Source of the DNA: UBA6115 sp964346355
Lineage (GTDB): Bacteria; Bacillota; Clostridia; Christensenellales; Aristaeellaceae
Reading direction: 5' to 3'
NCBI GenBank assembly: GCA_964346355.1
Contig: CAYFUH010000003.1
Coordinates: forward strand, 1-64,000
Length of the DNA: 64,000 nt
The translations under genes and the position numbers were made by a program. Shown here in pieces: positions 53,447 to 61,484 of the stretch; the first letter of the stretch is position 1; each line of letters begins with the position of its first letter. The notes beneath the pieces are model-generated. The model saw only the letters and a program-made list of their open reading frames with translations. It was not told the DNA's origin and did no database searches.

Positions 53447-54006
53447 GCGTGTTCCTTCCCCCTTTTGATAAAATACAGGCTGGTTTGCCCATACCGGCGG
53501 GTTTTGTCCAGCGTAAGCGGCTGCGGAACTTGTGGTGCCTGGTCTGTGCTTTGCTCCAGCACAATCCATCCGCCATTTGCCAGCAAGCCTGCCTGCGCGA
53601 TGCCTGAGAGGATAGGTTCTGTCTCCATTTTATAGGGTGGGTCCAAAAAAATCAAATGGAATTCTTGCTGCCGCGTTCCAAGCTGTGCCAGCGCCTGGGC
53701 CCAGTTGTGGTGTAAAACAGTGCTCTGCGCCTCTAGTTTGAGCAGGCGCGCGTTTTCTTTAACTGTCTTTACAGCAGCGGCCGCGCTGTCACAAAAGACC
53801 GCGTGGCTAGCGCCCCGGCTTAAGGCTTCAAAGCCCATAGCGCCGGAGCCGGCGAACAAATCCAGCACATGCGCGCCTTCTACCTCCCCCTGCAGGATAT
53901 TGAAGACCGCTTCGCGCACCAGGGAGCGCGTGGGACGCGTATCCTGCCCGGTTGGCGTTTTCAGCACGCGGGAGCGGTGGATGCCGCCCAGAATACGAAC
54001 CGCCAT
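53443..54006 (-). CDS. rsmD: 16S rRNA (guanine(966)-N2)-methyltransferase RsmD
   Basis: SAM-dependent methyltransferase. The SAM-binding loop is VLDLFAGSGAMGFEALSRGA and the catalytic motif IV is FLDPPYK. N-terminal MAVRILGGIHRSRVL is typical. Length 187 is normal. The ATG overlaps the upstream stop by one base (TGATG) and the stop overlaps coaD by 4 bp. Confidence 0.95.
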   Translation of the reverse strand: MAVRILGGIHRSRVLKTPTGQDTRPTRSLVREAVFNILQGEVEGAHVLDLFAGSGAMGFEALSRGASHAVFCDSAAAAVKTVKENARLLKLEAQSTVLHHNWAQALAQLGTRQQEFHLIFLDPPYKMETEPILSGIAQAGLLANGGWIVLEQSTDQAPQVPQPLTLDKTRRYGQTSLYFIKRGKEHA

Positions 54007-54821
54007 CAGACCAGCTGCTTGGGCTCCTGCCGGCGGGCGGCAGCCTTCTTTTTCTTGCGCTGTTTTTGCGCTGTGCGCTTGGCGTTGGCCGCGATGCCGC
54101 CGTGCACCATGGAGCGGTAGGTTTCCCCGCGCAGGTAGCCAATGCCATAAAACATGGGCACGATGAGCACCAACAGGGGCGACAGCCGCTCTACCAACAG
54201 CAGGGCATCCGCGTTGCGGGACCCCACCATGTTGACAAAGGGAAAGACCATAAGGCGCACGATGAGCCGCAGGATATCCGCAGCGCCTATGCCTGCGTAG
54301 TCGTGGTAATAGGAGAGCGCCAGGCCAATATCCGCCCTGCTCTCATACGCGCCGACCCAGGAGGGCAATGCCCCCAGGCTGTAGGTATCCTTCACCGCCA
54401 TAAAGGCATATACCAAACAGAGCAGCACAACCGGCAGCGCGCCGGCCAGCGCTGTCACAAAGCCTTTTGCGGGATGGAAACAGCGGTTTAAATCCTCCTC
54501 ACTCACCGGCTTGCCTTCCTGCTTTCTGGAGTAGGCGATTTCGGCAAAGCTCACATCGCCCTCCCCTTCACGGGCGCCGTTGGAGTACAAGAGGCCCGCA
54601 AACGCGCCCAGCGCCACCAGGTTAACCAGGATGCGCAGCCAGGGCACCTCAATGACCATCAGCTGCCCGAGGAAAAAATATAAAATGGTGGACAGCAACA
54701 AATAAGTGAGGATGCGAAAACCGCGCCTGATGGCCAGGGTGCTGACAGGTTTCCCTCTCAAAAACGGCTTTTTAATCTGGAGTTTGGTGGTTTTTTTCTT
54801 CTTTGCGGCGTTTGATTGCAT
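54006..54821 (-). CDS. Membrane protein of unknown function
   Basis: 271 residues with a very basic N-terminus (AAKKKKTTKLQIKK) and about five hydrophobic segments (~37-53, 62-79, 122-143, ~185-200, ~214-230), and a basic tail (KQRKKKKAAARRQEPK). The loop at ~83-113 is acidic. I do not recognise the family. It lies 11 bp after alr and touches rsmD, so it is part of that operon. Both ends are likely cytoplasmic by charge only if the helix count is even; topology is uncertain. Confidence 0.7.
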   Translation of the reverse strand: MQSNAAKKKKTTKLQIKKPFLRGKPVSTLAIRRGFRILTYLLLSTILYFFLGQLMVIEVPWLRILVNLVALGAFAGLLYSNGAREGEGDVSFAEIAYSRKQEGKPVSEEDLNRCFHPAKGFVTALAGALPVVLLCLVYAFMAVKDTYSLGALPSWVGAYESRADIGLALSYYHDYAGIGAADILRLIVRLMVFPFVNMVGSRNADALLLVERLSPLLVLIVPMFYGIGYLRGETYRSMVHGGIAANAKRTAQKQRKKKKAAARRQEPKQLV

Positions 54822-54832
54822 GGTTGTCCCCT

Positions 54833-55933
54833 TTATGCTTCGTTGTGATAGGTCCTGGGCACCCGGGAGGAGATGGACAGCAGCACCTCATAGGAGATGG
54901 TGCCCACGATGTGTGCCAGCTCATCCGCGGTGATCTCTTCCTCCCCGTCTTTGCCGATTAAGACAGCGCGGGAGCCGGTTTCAACCAGGCCCGCGTCTGT
55001 GATGTCCACCATGGTCTGATCCATACAGATGGTACCCAGAACCGGGCAGCGCTTGCCGTTGATCAGCACATCCACCTTGTTGGACAGCAGGCGCTTGTAG
55101 CCATCCCCATATCCGACCGCCAGCGTGGCGACCTTCCTGGGCTGGTTGGCAGTCATGGTGGCGCCATAGCTGACCGAATCCCCCGGACAGATTTCCTTCA
55201 CGTGGATGATCTCCGTCTCCCAGGACAGGACAGGGCGCAGGTTGACCTTGGTTTTCACCGGCGGGTAGCCATACAGGGCGATGCCCACGCGCACCATGGA
55301 AAAGCGTGTGTCCGGCCGCAGCAGGGCGGCAGAACTGGCGCCAGCATGCAGCAAAAGACCCTCAGGCAGCAGCGCCATCATTTCAAAAAAACGCGCCAGC
55401 TGCGTATCGGTCATGCCCTGATCGGGGCTGTCCGCGCAGGCAAAATGTGTGAAGGCGCCTTTTAAGCGCACCATGGGCATGGTCGCCATCAAGTCCAGCA
55501 GCCCAGGAATTTCCTTTTTGTCCTTCACACCGATGCGGTTCATGCCAGTATCCAGCTTCAGGTGGACATCGACAGCTTTGCCGCATTCCCGCGCCGCCGC
55601 GTCCGCGTGCAGCAGATGCTCCCTTGTGTGGACGGTGAGGGTTAAGCCATACAAAACAGCCTGACGGGTGCTGCGCTCTGACAAACCTTCCAGCACCAGG
55701 ATGGGGATGTCAATGCCAGCCTGGCGCAGGATGACGCCTTCCTCTGCGATGGCAACCGCCAGAAAATCAACCTGCTCCTCCTGCGCAGCCTGCGCGATCT
55801 GCACCAGTCCGTGCCCGTAGGCGTTGGATTTTACCACGGCCATCAGCCTGACATCAGGGCCAAGGGCTAAGCGCACAGCGCGGATATTCTCCCGGTATAT
55901 GTCAAGGTGAATGCGCGCGATTGTCTGTCTCAA
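54833..55933 (-). CDS. alr: Alanine racemase
   Basis: PLP enzyme making D-alanine for the peptidoglycan stem. The PLP lysine is K35 in AVVKSNAYGHG, and the second catalytic residue is Y256 in SVSYGATMTA. The 366 residues match the family. First gene of the alr-membrane protein-rsmD-coaD-coiled-coil operon. It complements the mur genes elsewhere in the window; no ddl gene is seen here. Confidence 0.96.
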   Translation of the reverse strand: MRQTIARIHLDIYRENIRAVRLALGPDVRLMAVVKSNAYGHGLVQIAQAAQEEQVDFLAVAIAEEGVILRQAGIDIPILVLEGLSERSTRQAVLYGLTLTVHTREHLLHADAAARECGKAVDVHLKLDTGMNRIGVKDKKEIPGLLDLMATMPMVRLKGAFTHFACADSPDQGMTDTQLARFFEMMALLPEGLLLHAGASSAALLRPDTRFSMVRVGIALYGYPPVKTKVNLRPVLSWETEIIHVKEICPGDSVSYGATMTANQPRKVATLAVGYGDGYKRLLSNKVDVLINGKRCPVLGTICMDQTMVDITDAGLVETGSRAVLIGKDGEEEITADELAHIVGTISYEVLLSISSRVPRTYHNEA

Positions 55934-56016
55934 AGGTTTGTTTACCTGCTGCTTTCGTCTGCTTTAAAAGCCAGCGCGCACACAGGATGCCGCTGCTTTC
56001 GTCTTATCAATACCGG

Positions 56017-56046
56017 ATTATAGCACACCCGGACAAATGATTGCCA
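56017..56046 (-). promoter_or_regulatory. alr promoter (extended -10)
   Basis: On the minus strand TGC-TATAAT (hexamer 56017-56022) with a weak -35 TGGCAA (56041-56046) at 18 bp. It is divergent from the promoter at 56082-56110. Confidence 0.62.
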
Positions 56047-56081
56047 CATCGTGTATGCATTGTGCGGATTTTTACACCCTT

Positions 56082-56110
56082 TTGAACAGTTCACAAAACC
56101 AGGGTATAAT
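56082..56110 (+). promoter_or_regulatory. Promoter of the DUF2156/GNAT pair
   Basis: -35 TTGAAC (56082-56087), 17-bp spacer, -10 TATAAT (56105-56110), about 70 bases before the GTG start. Confidence 0.75.
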
Positions 56111-56180
56111 TGAACAGGTGCTCAATCATCCCGGATGTTTGAGCGCAAAACCCGCGCGGTAATCTGACAAAAAGAAAGGT

Positions 56181-57104
56181 GTGTTCTGTATTTCTACCCT
56201 CGTAAAAACCCTGACCTTCTCCCCCATCAAGCTTGAAAACAAAGTATTGTTTGACCGCTTGCTCAGCCGCGGCCACAGAGGCGCTTTGGAGTACAATTTT
56301 ACTTCCAACTTCATTTGGCGGGAGATTTATCAGCTCAAGTTTTCCCAGTTTGAGGACAGTCTGATCATCATGTCCAATGAGGAGGAACCTTCCTTTATCT
56401 TCCCCTCGGGTTTGGAGGATGTCGCCCCGGCTGTACGTGCGTTGAATGAATATGTGAAAGCCAGAGGCCAGAAATTGGTCTTCAACACCCTGCTTGAGGA
56501 GGACCGCCTTAAGTTGGAAACCGCCTTCCCCGGCAAATTCCAGATTGAGCCCCTGCGGGATTTTTATGACTATGTGTATGAAGCCGAACGGATGATAACG
56601 CTCAGCGGCAAAAAGCTGAGTGCCAAGCGCAACCACATCAACCGCTTTAAAGCCCAAAACCCCAACTGGTCTTATGAAGAGATCACCAGGGACAATATTG
56701 ATGAAGCCCGAGAGATGAGCATCATCTGGTGTAAATTGGCAGGCTGCCGCGACAATGAGGACTTGTATGACGAGTCCTGCGCGGTGGAACAGGCTTTCAA
56801 ACACTATTTTGACCTGGGTTTACAAGGCGGCTTGCTGCGCTCAGACGGCAAGGTCATCGCGTTTACCATGGGCCAGCCACTGAGCGATGACACCTATTTG
56901 ATCCATATTGAAAAAGCGTATCACGACATCCAGGGCGCATATCAATTGATCAACCAGCAGTTTGCCGAGGCCAACTGCGCAGGTTTCCAATATATCAACC
57001 GGGAGGACGACGCCGGCGATGAGGGCTTGCGGCGCGCCAAATTATCCTATTACCCGGCGGAATTGGTCATCAAGAACAAGGCGACCTTGATGGCTCCTTT
57101 ATGA
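56181..57104 (+). CDS. DUF2156-like (phosphatidylglycerol lysyltransferase C-terminal type) protein
   Basis: A 307-residue soluble protein with a double GNAT-like fold as in DUF2156. Typical pieces are FSPIKLENKVLFDRLLS near the start, YDYVYEAERMITLSGKKLSAKRNHINRFK (~130-158) and the final FQYINREDDAGDEGLRRAKLSYYP. The membrane part of MprF is missing, so it is a stand-alone domain; the family includes proteins that use aminoacyl-tRNA. The start (GTG 56181) is the only early option and its AAAGG lies very close, so it is uncertain. It overlaps the next gene by 4 bp (ATGA). Confidence 0.78.
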   Translation: MFCISTLVKTLTFSPIKLENKVLFDRLLSRGHRGALEYNFTSNFIWREIYQLKFSQFEDSLIIMSNEEEPSFIFPSGLEDVAPAVRALNEYVKARGQKLVFNTLLEEDRLKLETAFPGKFQIEPLRDFYDYVYEAERMITLSGKKLSAKRNHINRFKAQNPNWSYEEITRDNIDEAREMSIIWCKLAGCRDNEDLYDESCAVEQAFKHYFDLGLQGGLLRSDGKVIAFTMGQPLSDDTYLIHIEKAYHDIQGAYQLINQQFAEANCAGFQYINREDDAGDEGLRRAKLSYYPAELVIKNKATLMAPL

Positions 57105-57955
57105 TCAGACAAGCGCAGCCGCATGATCTGCCGCAATTAATCAGCCTGTGGCAGGAAGCTTTTTTGGAAAACGAAGCGGACGCCCGCTTTTATTTTGACA
57201 ACCGGCATCAAGATCAAAACATGCTGGTGCATGAGGAGAACGGCGATGTCACCGGCATGCTGAGCATGCTGCCCTTGACGCTGGTTGCGGACGGCCACAG
57301 AATGCCTGCGCGGTATGTGTTCGCGGTAGCCACGCGCATCTCCCACCGCGGTCAGGGTATCAGCACCCGCCTGCTGCAAAAAGCGCATCATCTTATGACA
57401 GCAGAAGGCAGCGCTGCCTCTGTTTTGGTGCCGGCGGAACCAAGCCTGTTTGCCTATTATGAAAAACGTGGGTATGAGCCGCGCTTTGATTTGGACCAGG
57501 TGGATGTCAAGGGCGCGGACATCGCGCAGGTCGCTGTAACCGGACAGATGACCCCCTTAAGCGCCCTGGAATACAAGCAGCAGCGGGATGCCTTTTTTGC
57601 TGAGGGGTATCTGTTTGCGCAGTGGGATAAAACAGCGCTGGGATATATCAAGCAGGGAAACGAGCTGACTGGCGGCGGCATGGTGAAGCTGCGCTTTGGG
57701 GATCAGACCGCTTACGCCGTCATTGAGCAGCGGGGCGAACTTGTGCGCGTCAGCGAATACCTTGGCGAAAAAACACAGTATCAAAAAGCCCTGGCGCTGA
57801 TTCATCAGCAGTTTAAAGCAAGCAGCTACCGAATGCTGTTGCCTGTCACCGAAACAATCCTTGGCGAAAAACGGCCTTTTGGGATGATCCATTGGTTGAA
57901 AACCCCGGCAAATCCAGCAAATTTGACCGGTTATTTGGCCTTCGCGAAAGATTAA
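57101..57955 (+). CDS. GNAT family N-acetyltransferase
   Basis: 284 residues. The acetyl-CoA site is seen in VFAVATRISHRGQGISTRLLQKA (R/Q-x-x-G-x-G/A signature, ~77-98), followed by LFAYYEKRGYEPRF. The extra C-terminal half (~150-284) suggests an Eis-like or two-domain GNAT. The ATG overlaps the DUF2156-like stop, and the pair is probably functionally linked. The substrate is not known. Confidence 0.82.
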   Translation: MIRQAQPHDLPQLISLWQEAFLENEADARFYFDNRHQDQNMLVHEENGDVTGMLSMLPLTLVADGHRMPARYVFAVATRISHRGQGISTRLLQKAHHLMTAEGSAASVLVPAEPSLFAYYEKRGYEPRFDLDQVDVKGADIAQVAVTGQMTPLSALEYKQQRDAFFAEGYLFAQWDKTALGYIKQGNELTGGGMVKLRFGDQTAYAVIEQRGELVRVSEYLGEKTQYQKALALIHQQFKASSYRMLLPVTETILGEKRPFGMIHWLKTPANPANLTGYLAFAKD

Positions 57956-57967
57956 TGGCGAAATTTG

Positions 57968-57996
57968 TTGAAATATAGATGAAAATAGGTTACTAT
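57968..57996 (+). promoter_or_regulatory. Promoter of the L25/Ctc gene
   Basis: -35 TTGAAA (57968-57973), 17-bp spacer, -10 TACTAT (57991-57996). A ~130-base leader follows before the ATG at 58132; I recognise no element in it. Confidence 0.65.
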
Positions 57997-58131
57997 TGGA
58001 TGCCGGCATAGCCAGTTTGACCAATGAACAGGATGGAACCAGTTCCGCCATCACGGATGGCACCCCAGGTCAAACAAAAGCAAAACATTCCCTGGAATGA
58101 GATGTAAACAAAGGTATTGGAGGAAGGTACG

Positions 58132-58773
58132 ATGAACGAATCCGCGAAGCTGAGCATCACCAAGCGTGAAAGAAGCAGCAAAGGCGTAATGAACCAGTTG
58201 AGGCAGGATGGCTTTCTGCCCGGATCCATTGATGTGAAAGGCCAGGACGCTGTCAGCTTTTCCATCCGCCGCGACGAATTCCGCAAGGCGCTGCACGCCA
58301 ACGGCATTTCCAGCGTGTACATGCTGGAGCTGGAGGACACCACCTATCCCGCGATGATTCGTGAGATTCAGTACGCGCCTGTCACCAATGACTGGCTGCA
58401 TGTCACCTTCCAGTTTGTCTCCTTGACCGAAGAGACCACTGCCGAGATTCCCTTTGAAATCGTCGGCCGTGACGAGGTGATCTACAAGGGCTACGAGCTG
58501 CAGCAGCAGCTGGAGACCCTGCTGGTCCGCGGCCTGCCCACCGCCTTCCCCTCTTCCATCGTGGTTGAGGTGGCCGAGATGGAGCCAGGCGCCCAGGTGA
58601 CCGTTGCTGATTTGAAACTGCCTGAGGGCATCACCAGCGAGACCGAGGACGACCGTCTGATCGTCGCTGTTTCCCACGCCCGGATCGTGGAAGAGGAAAC
58701 CGAGGAAACGGATGAGGCCGAAGAGGGCGCTGAGGAAGCCGCCGAAGAAGCCGCTGAGGAAAGCGCGGAATAA
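58132..58773 (+). CDS. rplY: Ribosomal protein L25 / general stress protein Ctc
   Basis: Binds 5S rRNA in the 50S subunit. The N-terminal L25 domain (~1-95) has the typical KLSITKRERSSKGVMNQLR opening and DTTYPAMIREIQYAPVTND. The C-terminal TL5/Ctc domain (~98-185) ends with DLKLPEGI. An E/A-rich tail of ~28 residues closes the protein. The start at 58132 has GGAGGAAGG upstream. 213 residues, the long Ctc form. It has its own promoter and terminator. Confidence 0.92.
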   Translation: MNESAKLSITKRERSSKGVMNQLRQDGFLPGSIDVKGQDAVSFSIRRDEFRKALHANGISSVYMLELEDTTYPAMIREIQYAPVTNDWLHVTFQFVSLTEETTAEIPFEIVGRDEVIYKGYELQQQLETLLVRGLPTAFPSSIVVEVAEMEPGAQVTVADLKLPEGITSETEDDRLIVAVSHARIVEEETEETDEAEEGAEEAAEEAAEESAE

Positions 58774-58793
58774 ACTACCGCTACATCAGAATC

Positions 58794-58823
58794 AACGCCG
58801 CAGGACACAAGCCCTGCGGCGTT
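58794..58823 (+). terminator. Terminator after the L25/Ctc gene
   Basis: AACGCCGCAGG (58794-58804) pairs with CCTGCGGCGTT (58813-58823), 11 bp with an 8-base loop, then TTGC. It may also serve the convergent oxidoreductase gene. Confidence 0.78.
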
Positions 58824-58844
58824 TGCTATGCGCACAGCTTAGTA

Positions 58845-60002
58845 TTAATATGAGCCGCTTGTATCCAGCACGGTCCCGCAGCCTTCCTTGTGGCGGGAGG
58901 AAGCCCGGCGAACGTTGAGTTCTTGTTCAAACAAATCCTCATCAAAGGGCAAATCAATGGGTTTGTTGAGCCAGCTGGACAGGTGCATGGCGTTGGACAG
59001 CATCAAACCGTTGATGCCTTCCCTGCCGTCCGCCACCAGCGGCTCCTTGCGCAGGATATTGGCAGCGAAAGCGTTGAGCACGCCGATGTGCTGCGGGTTG
59101 TAGCCGCCTGTTTGCACCTCAAAGCGCAAGGCGGGCGGCGGGGCGAAGCCTTCTTTGGCGGTTTTGCACCACTCCCGCTCATCCACCTGCAATTCATCAA
59201 ACCAAAGCTGGTCGTTTTCGCACACCAGCCTGCCGCGGCTGCCGGTTACCTCCAGCCGGTTGGTGCCCGGCGCGTCCCCCGTGCTGGTGATAAACACACC
59301 GGTGGCGCCGTTTTCATACTCCAGGTAGGCGGTGACGTCGTCTTCCACCTCGATATCGTGCCATTTGCCTTCATGTAAAAAGGCGCTTACCTTTTTGGGC
59401 ATGCCGCACAGCCACTGGAGCAGGTCCAACTGGTGGGGGCACTGGTTGAGCAGCACGCCGCCGCCCTCCCCTGCCCAGGTGGCGCGCCAGGCGCCGGAGT
59501 CATAGTAAAACTGTGTCCGGTACCAGTTTGTGATGATCCAGTTGACGCGCTTGATCTCCCCAACCTGGCCGGTCGTAATCATCTCGTGCATCTTGCGGTA
59601 CAGGGCATTGGTGCGCTGATTGAACATCATGCCAAAGCTGAGATGCGGGTGCGCTGCCGCCTGCTCATTCATCCTGCGCACAGCGTTGGTATAAACGCCT
59701 GCCGGCTTTTCGCACATCACGTGCTGGTTGTGCTGGAAGGCCAGGACGGACAGTTCCGGGTGCTGGTAGTGCGGTGTCGCGATCAGCACCGCCTCGCACA
59801 CGCCGCTTTCAATCAGCGCGCTGCCTTCCTCAAACACCCGCACGCTGTCAGGCAGGTGCGTTTTGGCCCATGTTTGCCTGCTTTCCTCGCGGTCGGCAAC
59901 AGCCGCCAGCTCAATCTCCGGCGTTTCAACATCCAGGATAAAGCGGCAGTGCGCGCTGCCCATATTGCCCAAGCCAATGATGCCCAGCTGTACTTTTCTC
60001 AT
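58845..60002 (-). CDS. Gfo/Idh/MocA family oxidoreductase (first)
   Basis: NAD(P)-dependent sugar or cyclitol dehydrogenase, 385 residues. The Rossmann loop is GIIGLGNMGSAHC (8-20), the catalytic-lysine motif is MCEKPAG (~95-101), and the C-terminal alpha/beta domain includes GGGVLLNQCPHQLDLLQWL. It overlaps the stop of the isomerase-like gene upstream (ATGA), so they form a two-gene operon. That pairing is common in inositol and sugar-acid pathways; the substrate is not known. Confidence 0.87.
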   Translation of the reverse strand: MRKVQLGIIGLGNMGSAHCRFILDVETPEIELAAVADREESRQTWAKTHLPDSVRVFEEGSALIESGVCEAVLIATPHYQHPELSVLAFQHNQHVMCEKPAGVYTNAVRRMNEQAAAHPHLSFGMMFNQRTNALYRKMHEMITTGQVGEIKRVNWIITNWYRTQFYYDSGAWRATWAGEGGGVLLNQCPHQLDLLQWLCGMPKKVSAFLHEGKWHDIEVEDDVTAYLEYENGATGVFITSTGDAPGTNRLEVTGSRGRLVCENDQLWFDELQVDEREWCKTAKEGFAPPPALRFEVQTGGYNPQHIGVLNAFAANILRKEPLVADGREGINGLMLSNAMHLSSWLNKPIDLPFDEDLFEQELNVRRASSRHKEGCGTVLDTSGSY

Positions 60003-60763
60003 GCGTATCCCTCCCCGATCAGGTACTCATAGCTGCGTTTCAAACAGTCAAAGGGGTCCTCCCCATAACAGGTATCCTGCTCCACCAACAGGTATTTGCA
60101 TACGCCCAATTCACGGAGCAGTTTGAGAATTTTTTGAAAGGGCAGGTTGCCTTCCCCCACCACCGCCATGCGCTGCTCAAAGCCTTTGATGGCCATGTCC
60201 TTCGCGTGAAAACAGTGTATGCGGTCTGACAGCTTGCGGATGGTGTCACAAACATCAGCGCCCGCTGCCTGCACCCAATAGGCGTCCAGGGTAATGCCCA
60301 TCAAGTCGCCGGGCAGGCCCTGCAGCAGGACATCCAGCATGGTTTCCTCCGTACTCACCCGTTCCCACTCCAGCGCGTGGTTATGGTACATCATCAGTTT
60401 GCCCGCGCCGCGGATGGCCTGCGCGGGCTGATGAAAGTCCCGCACAAACTGTTTAACCCCATCCGCGCTGCGGTACCGCTCCGGTATGATGCCGATGCCG
60501 ATATAATCACAGCCCAGGATGTCATGCTCCGCGATCACCGCCTCTGTCTGGTTGAGGATGCGGTCCGGGTCCGTATGCGTCAGCACAATTTGAAGCCCGT
60601 GCCGGTCACAGATATCACGGATCCATTCCGTCTGAAAACTGCCGATGGCGGACAGCTGCACCGTTTGATAGCCGATGGCCGCCAGTTTTTCCATGGACTG
60701 GGCAAAATCCGTCTGCGTCTGCGTGAACTCCCGGATGGTATAGGTCTGGGCACCAATGCGCAT
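59999..60763 (-). CDS. Sugar phosphate isomerase/epimerase-like TIM barrel
   Basis: A 254-residue AP-endonuclease-2/xylose-isomerase-like barrel (IolE/IolI type). Expected metal-site residues lie in LMMYHNHALEWE, GITLDAYWVQAAG, IHCFHAKDM and LLVEQDT. The start at 60763 has GTGAGGTG upstream. It precedes and overlaps the Gfo/Idh/MocA gene. The pair probably catabolises one sugar or cyclitol; the actual reaction cannot be read from sequence. Confidence 0.83.
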   Translation of the reverse strand: MRIGAQTYTIREFTQTQTDFAQSMEKLAAIGYQTVQLSAIGSFQTEWIRDICDRHGLQIVLTHTDPDRILNQTEAVIAEHDILGCDYIGIGIIPERYRSADGVKQFVRDFHQPAQAIRGAGKLMMYHNHALEWERVSTEETMLDVLLQGLPGDLMGITLDAYWVQAAGADVCDTIRKLSDRIHCFHAKDMAIKGFEQRMAVVGEGNLPFQKILKLLRELGVCKYLLVEQDTCYGEDPFDCLKRSYEYLIGEGYA

Positions 60764-60800
60764 GCTGCACCTCACTTCTATCAATTGGATTTGTCAGCTT

Positions 60801-60809
60801 ATTATAACA
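60801..60809 (-). promoter_or_regulatory. Extended -10 promoter of the isomerase/oxidoreductase pair
   Basis: TGT-TATAAT on the minus strand (hexamer 60801-60806), ~38 bases before the ATG; the -35 is weak. Confidence 0.6.
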
Positions 60810-60925
60810 TATACGGACGCGCGAAGGCTTTTCATCACTCAGCCGCTTTTCTCGCAGTGTTTGTGTAAAATACAGGTACGAATAACACCTTGAAAGAAGC
60901 ACAATCAAATCAAGTGTGACAGCAC

Positions 60926-60967
60926 AAAAAATATCCGAACCCCAGTTTTTGCTGAAAGGTTCGGATA
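60926..60967 (-). terminator. Terminator after tRNA-Ala
   Basis: TATCCGAACC pairs with GGTTCGGATA (60932-60941 with 60958-60967), followed on the minus strand by TTTTTTG. It begins 11 bases after the tRNA. Confidence 0.85.
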
Positions 60968-60977
60968 CTTTGTGGTC

Positions 60978-61053
60978 TGGTGGAGCATAAGAGATTCGAA
61001 CTCTTGACCCCCACAATGCCATTGTGGTGCGCTACCAACTGCGCTAATGCCCC
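60978..61053 (-). tRNA. tRNA-Ala (anticodon GGC)
   Basis: The minus strand forms acceptor GGGGCAT/ATGCTCC with the G3-U70 pair that marks alanine. The D arm is GCGCAGTTGGTAGCGC, and the anticodon loop ATGGCAT (anticodon GGC) sits on CCACA/TGTGG. The T arm is AGAGTTCGAATCTCT, with discriminator A and encoded CCA. It reads GCC and GCU. Confidence 0.96.
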
Positions 61054-61065
61054 ATCGCGCGATAC

Positions 61066-61094
61066 AGAATACCATAGCCAATCCAAAAAGTAAA
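61066..61094 (-). promoter_or_regulatory. tRNA-Ala promoter
   Basis: -35 TTTACT (61089-61094), 17-bp spacer ending in TGG, -10 TATTCT (61066-61071) on the minus strand, 13 bases before the tRNA. Confidence 0.72.
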
Positions 61095-61153
61095 GCAGAA
61101 AATTTTCAGGCGAAAAAACGCCTTGAAGTACCGCCTGTTTTGCCTGTATCGCC

Positions 61154-61375
61154 TCAGGGATCCAGGGATTCCTCCTTCACGGGTTTGCCCTGCTCATCCA
61201 GTACCGGGCAGGTATCCCACACGTCGGTGTTCTTGGGCTTGTTCTGGTCGATGTTGCCCTTGGCGTAATCCAGCCGCGCGTTGTTATCCGCCGCCGGGGA
61301 GTGCTCCTCCGTGTTGACGTGGTGCATTTTATCCAGCAGTTTTTTCAATACGCCTGGTTTTTTCTTCTCGCTCAT
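61154..61375 (-). CDS. Small hydrophilic protein, unknown
   Basis: A 73-residue protein with a basic N-terminal part (SEKKKPGVLKKLLDKMHHV) and a polar, disordered-looking remainder with one cysteine (WDTCPVLDEQGKPV). AAAGGAGG lies eight bases before the ATG, which argues that it is real. No membrane helix is present. I do not recognise the family. A short AGGCG/CGCCT hairpin lies downstream at about 61109-61125, before the tRNA-Ala promoter. Confidence 0.62.
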   Translation of the reverse strand: MSEKKKPGVLKKLLDKMHHVNTEEHSPAADNNARLDYAKGNIDQNKPKNTDVWDTCPVLDEQGKPVKEESLDP

Positions 61376-61484
61376 GCCAAAACCTCCTTTGTGCTTTCAC
61401 TTGATATATACCCTGTTTACGCCTTAGTAGGCAGAAGCGGCAAGAGGTGATACACTGATACCACTACACAAAGGATGATTTGAG

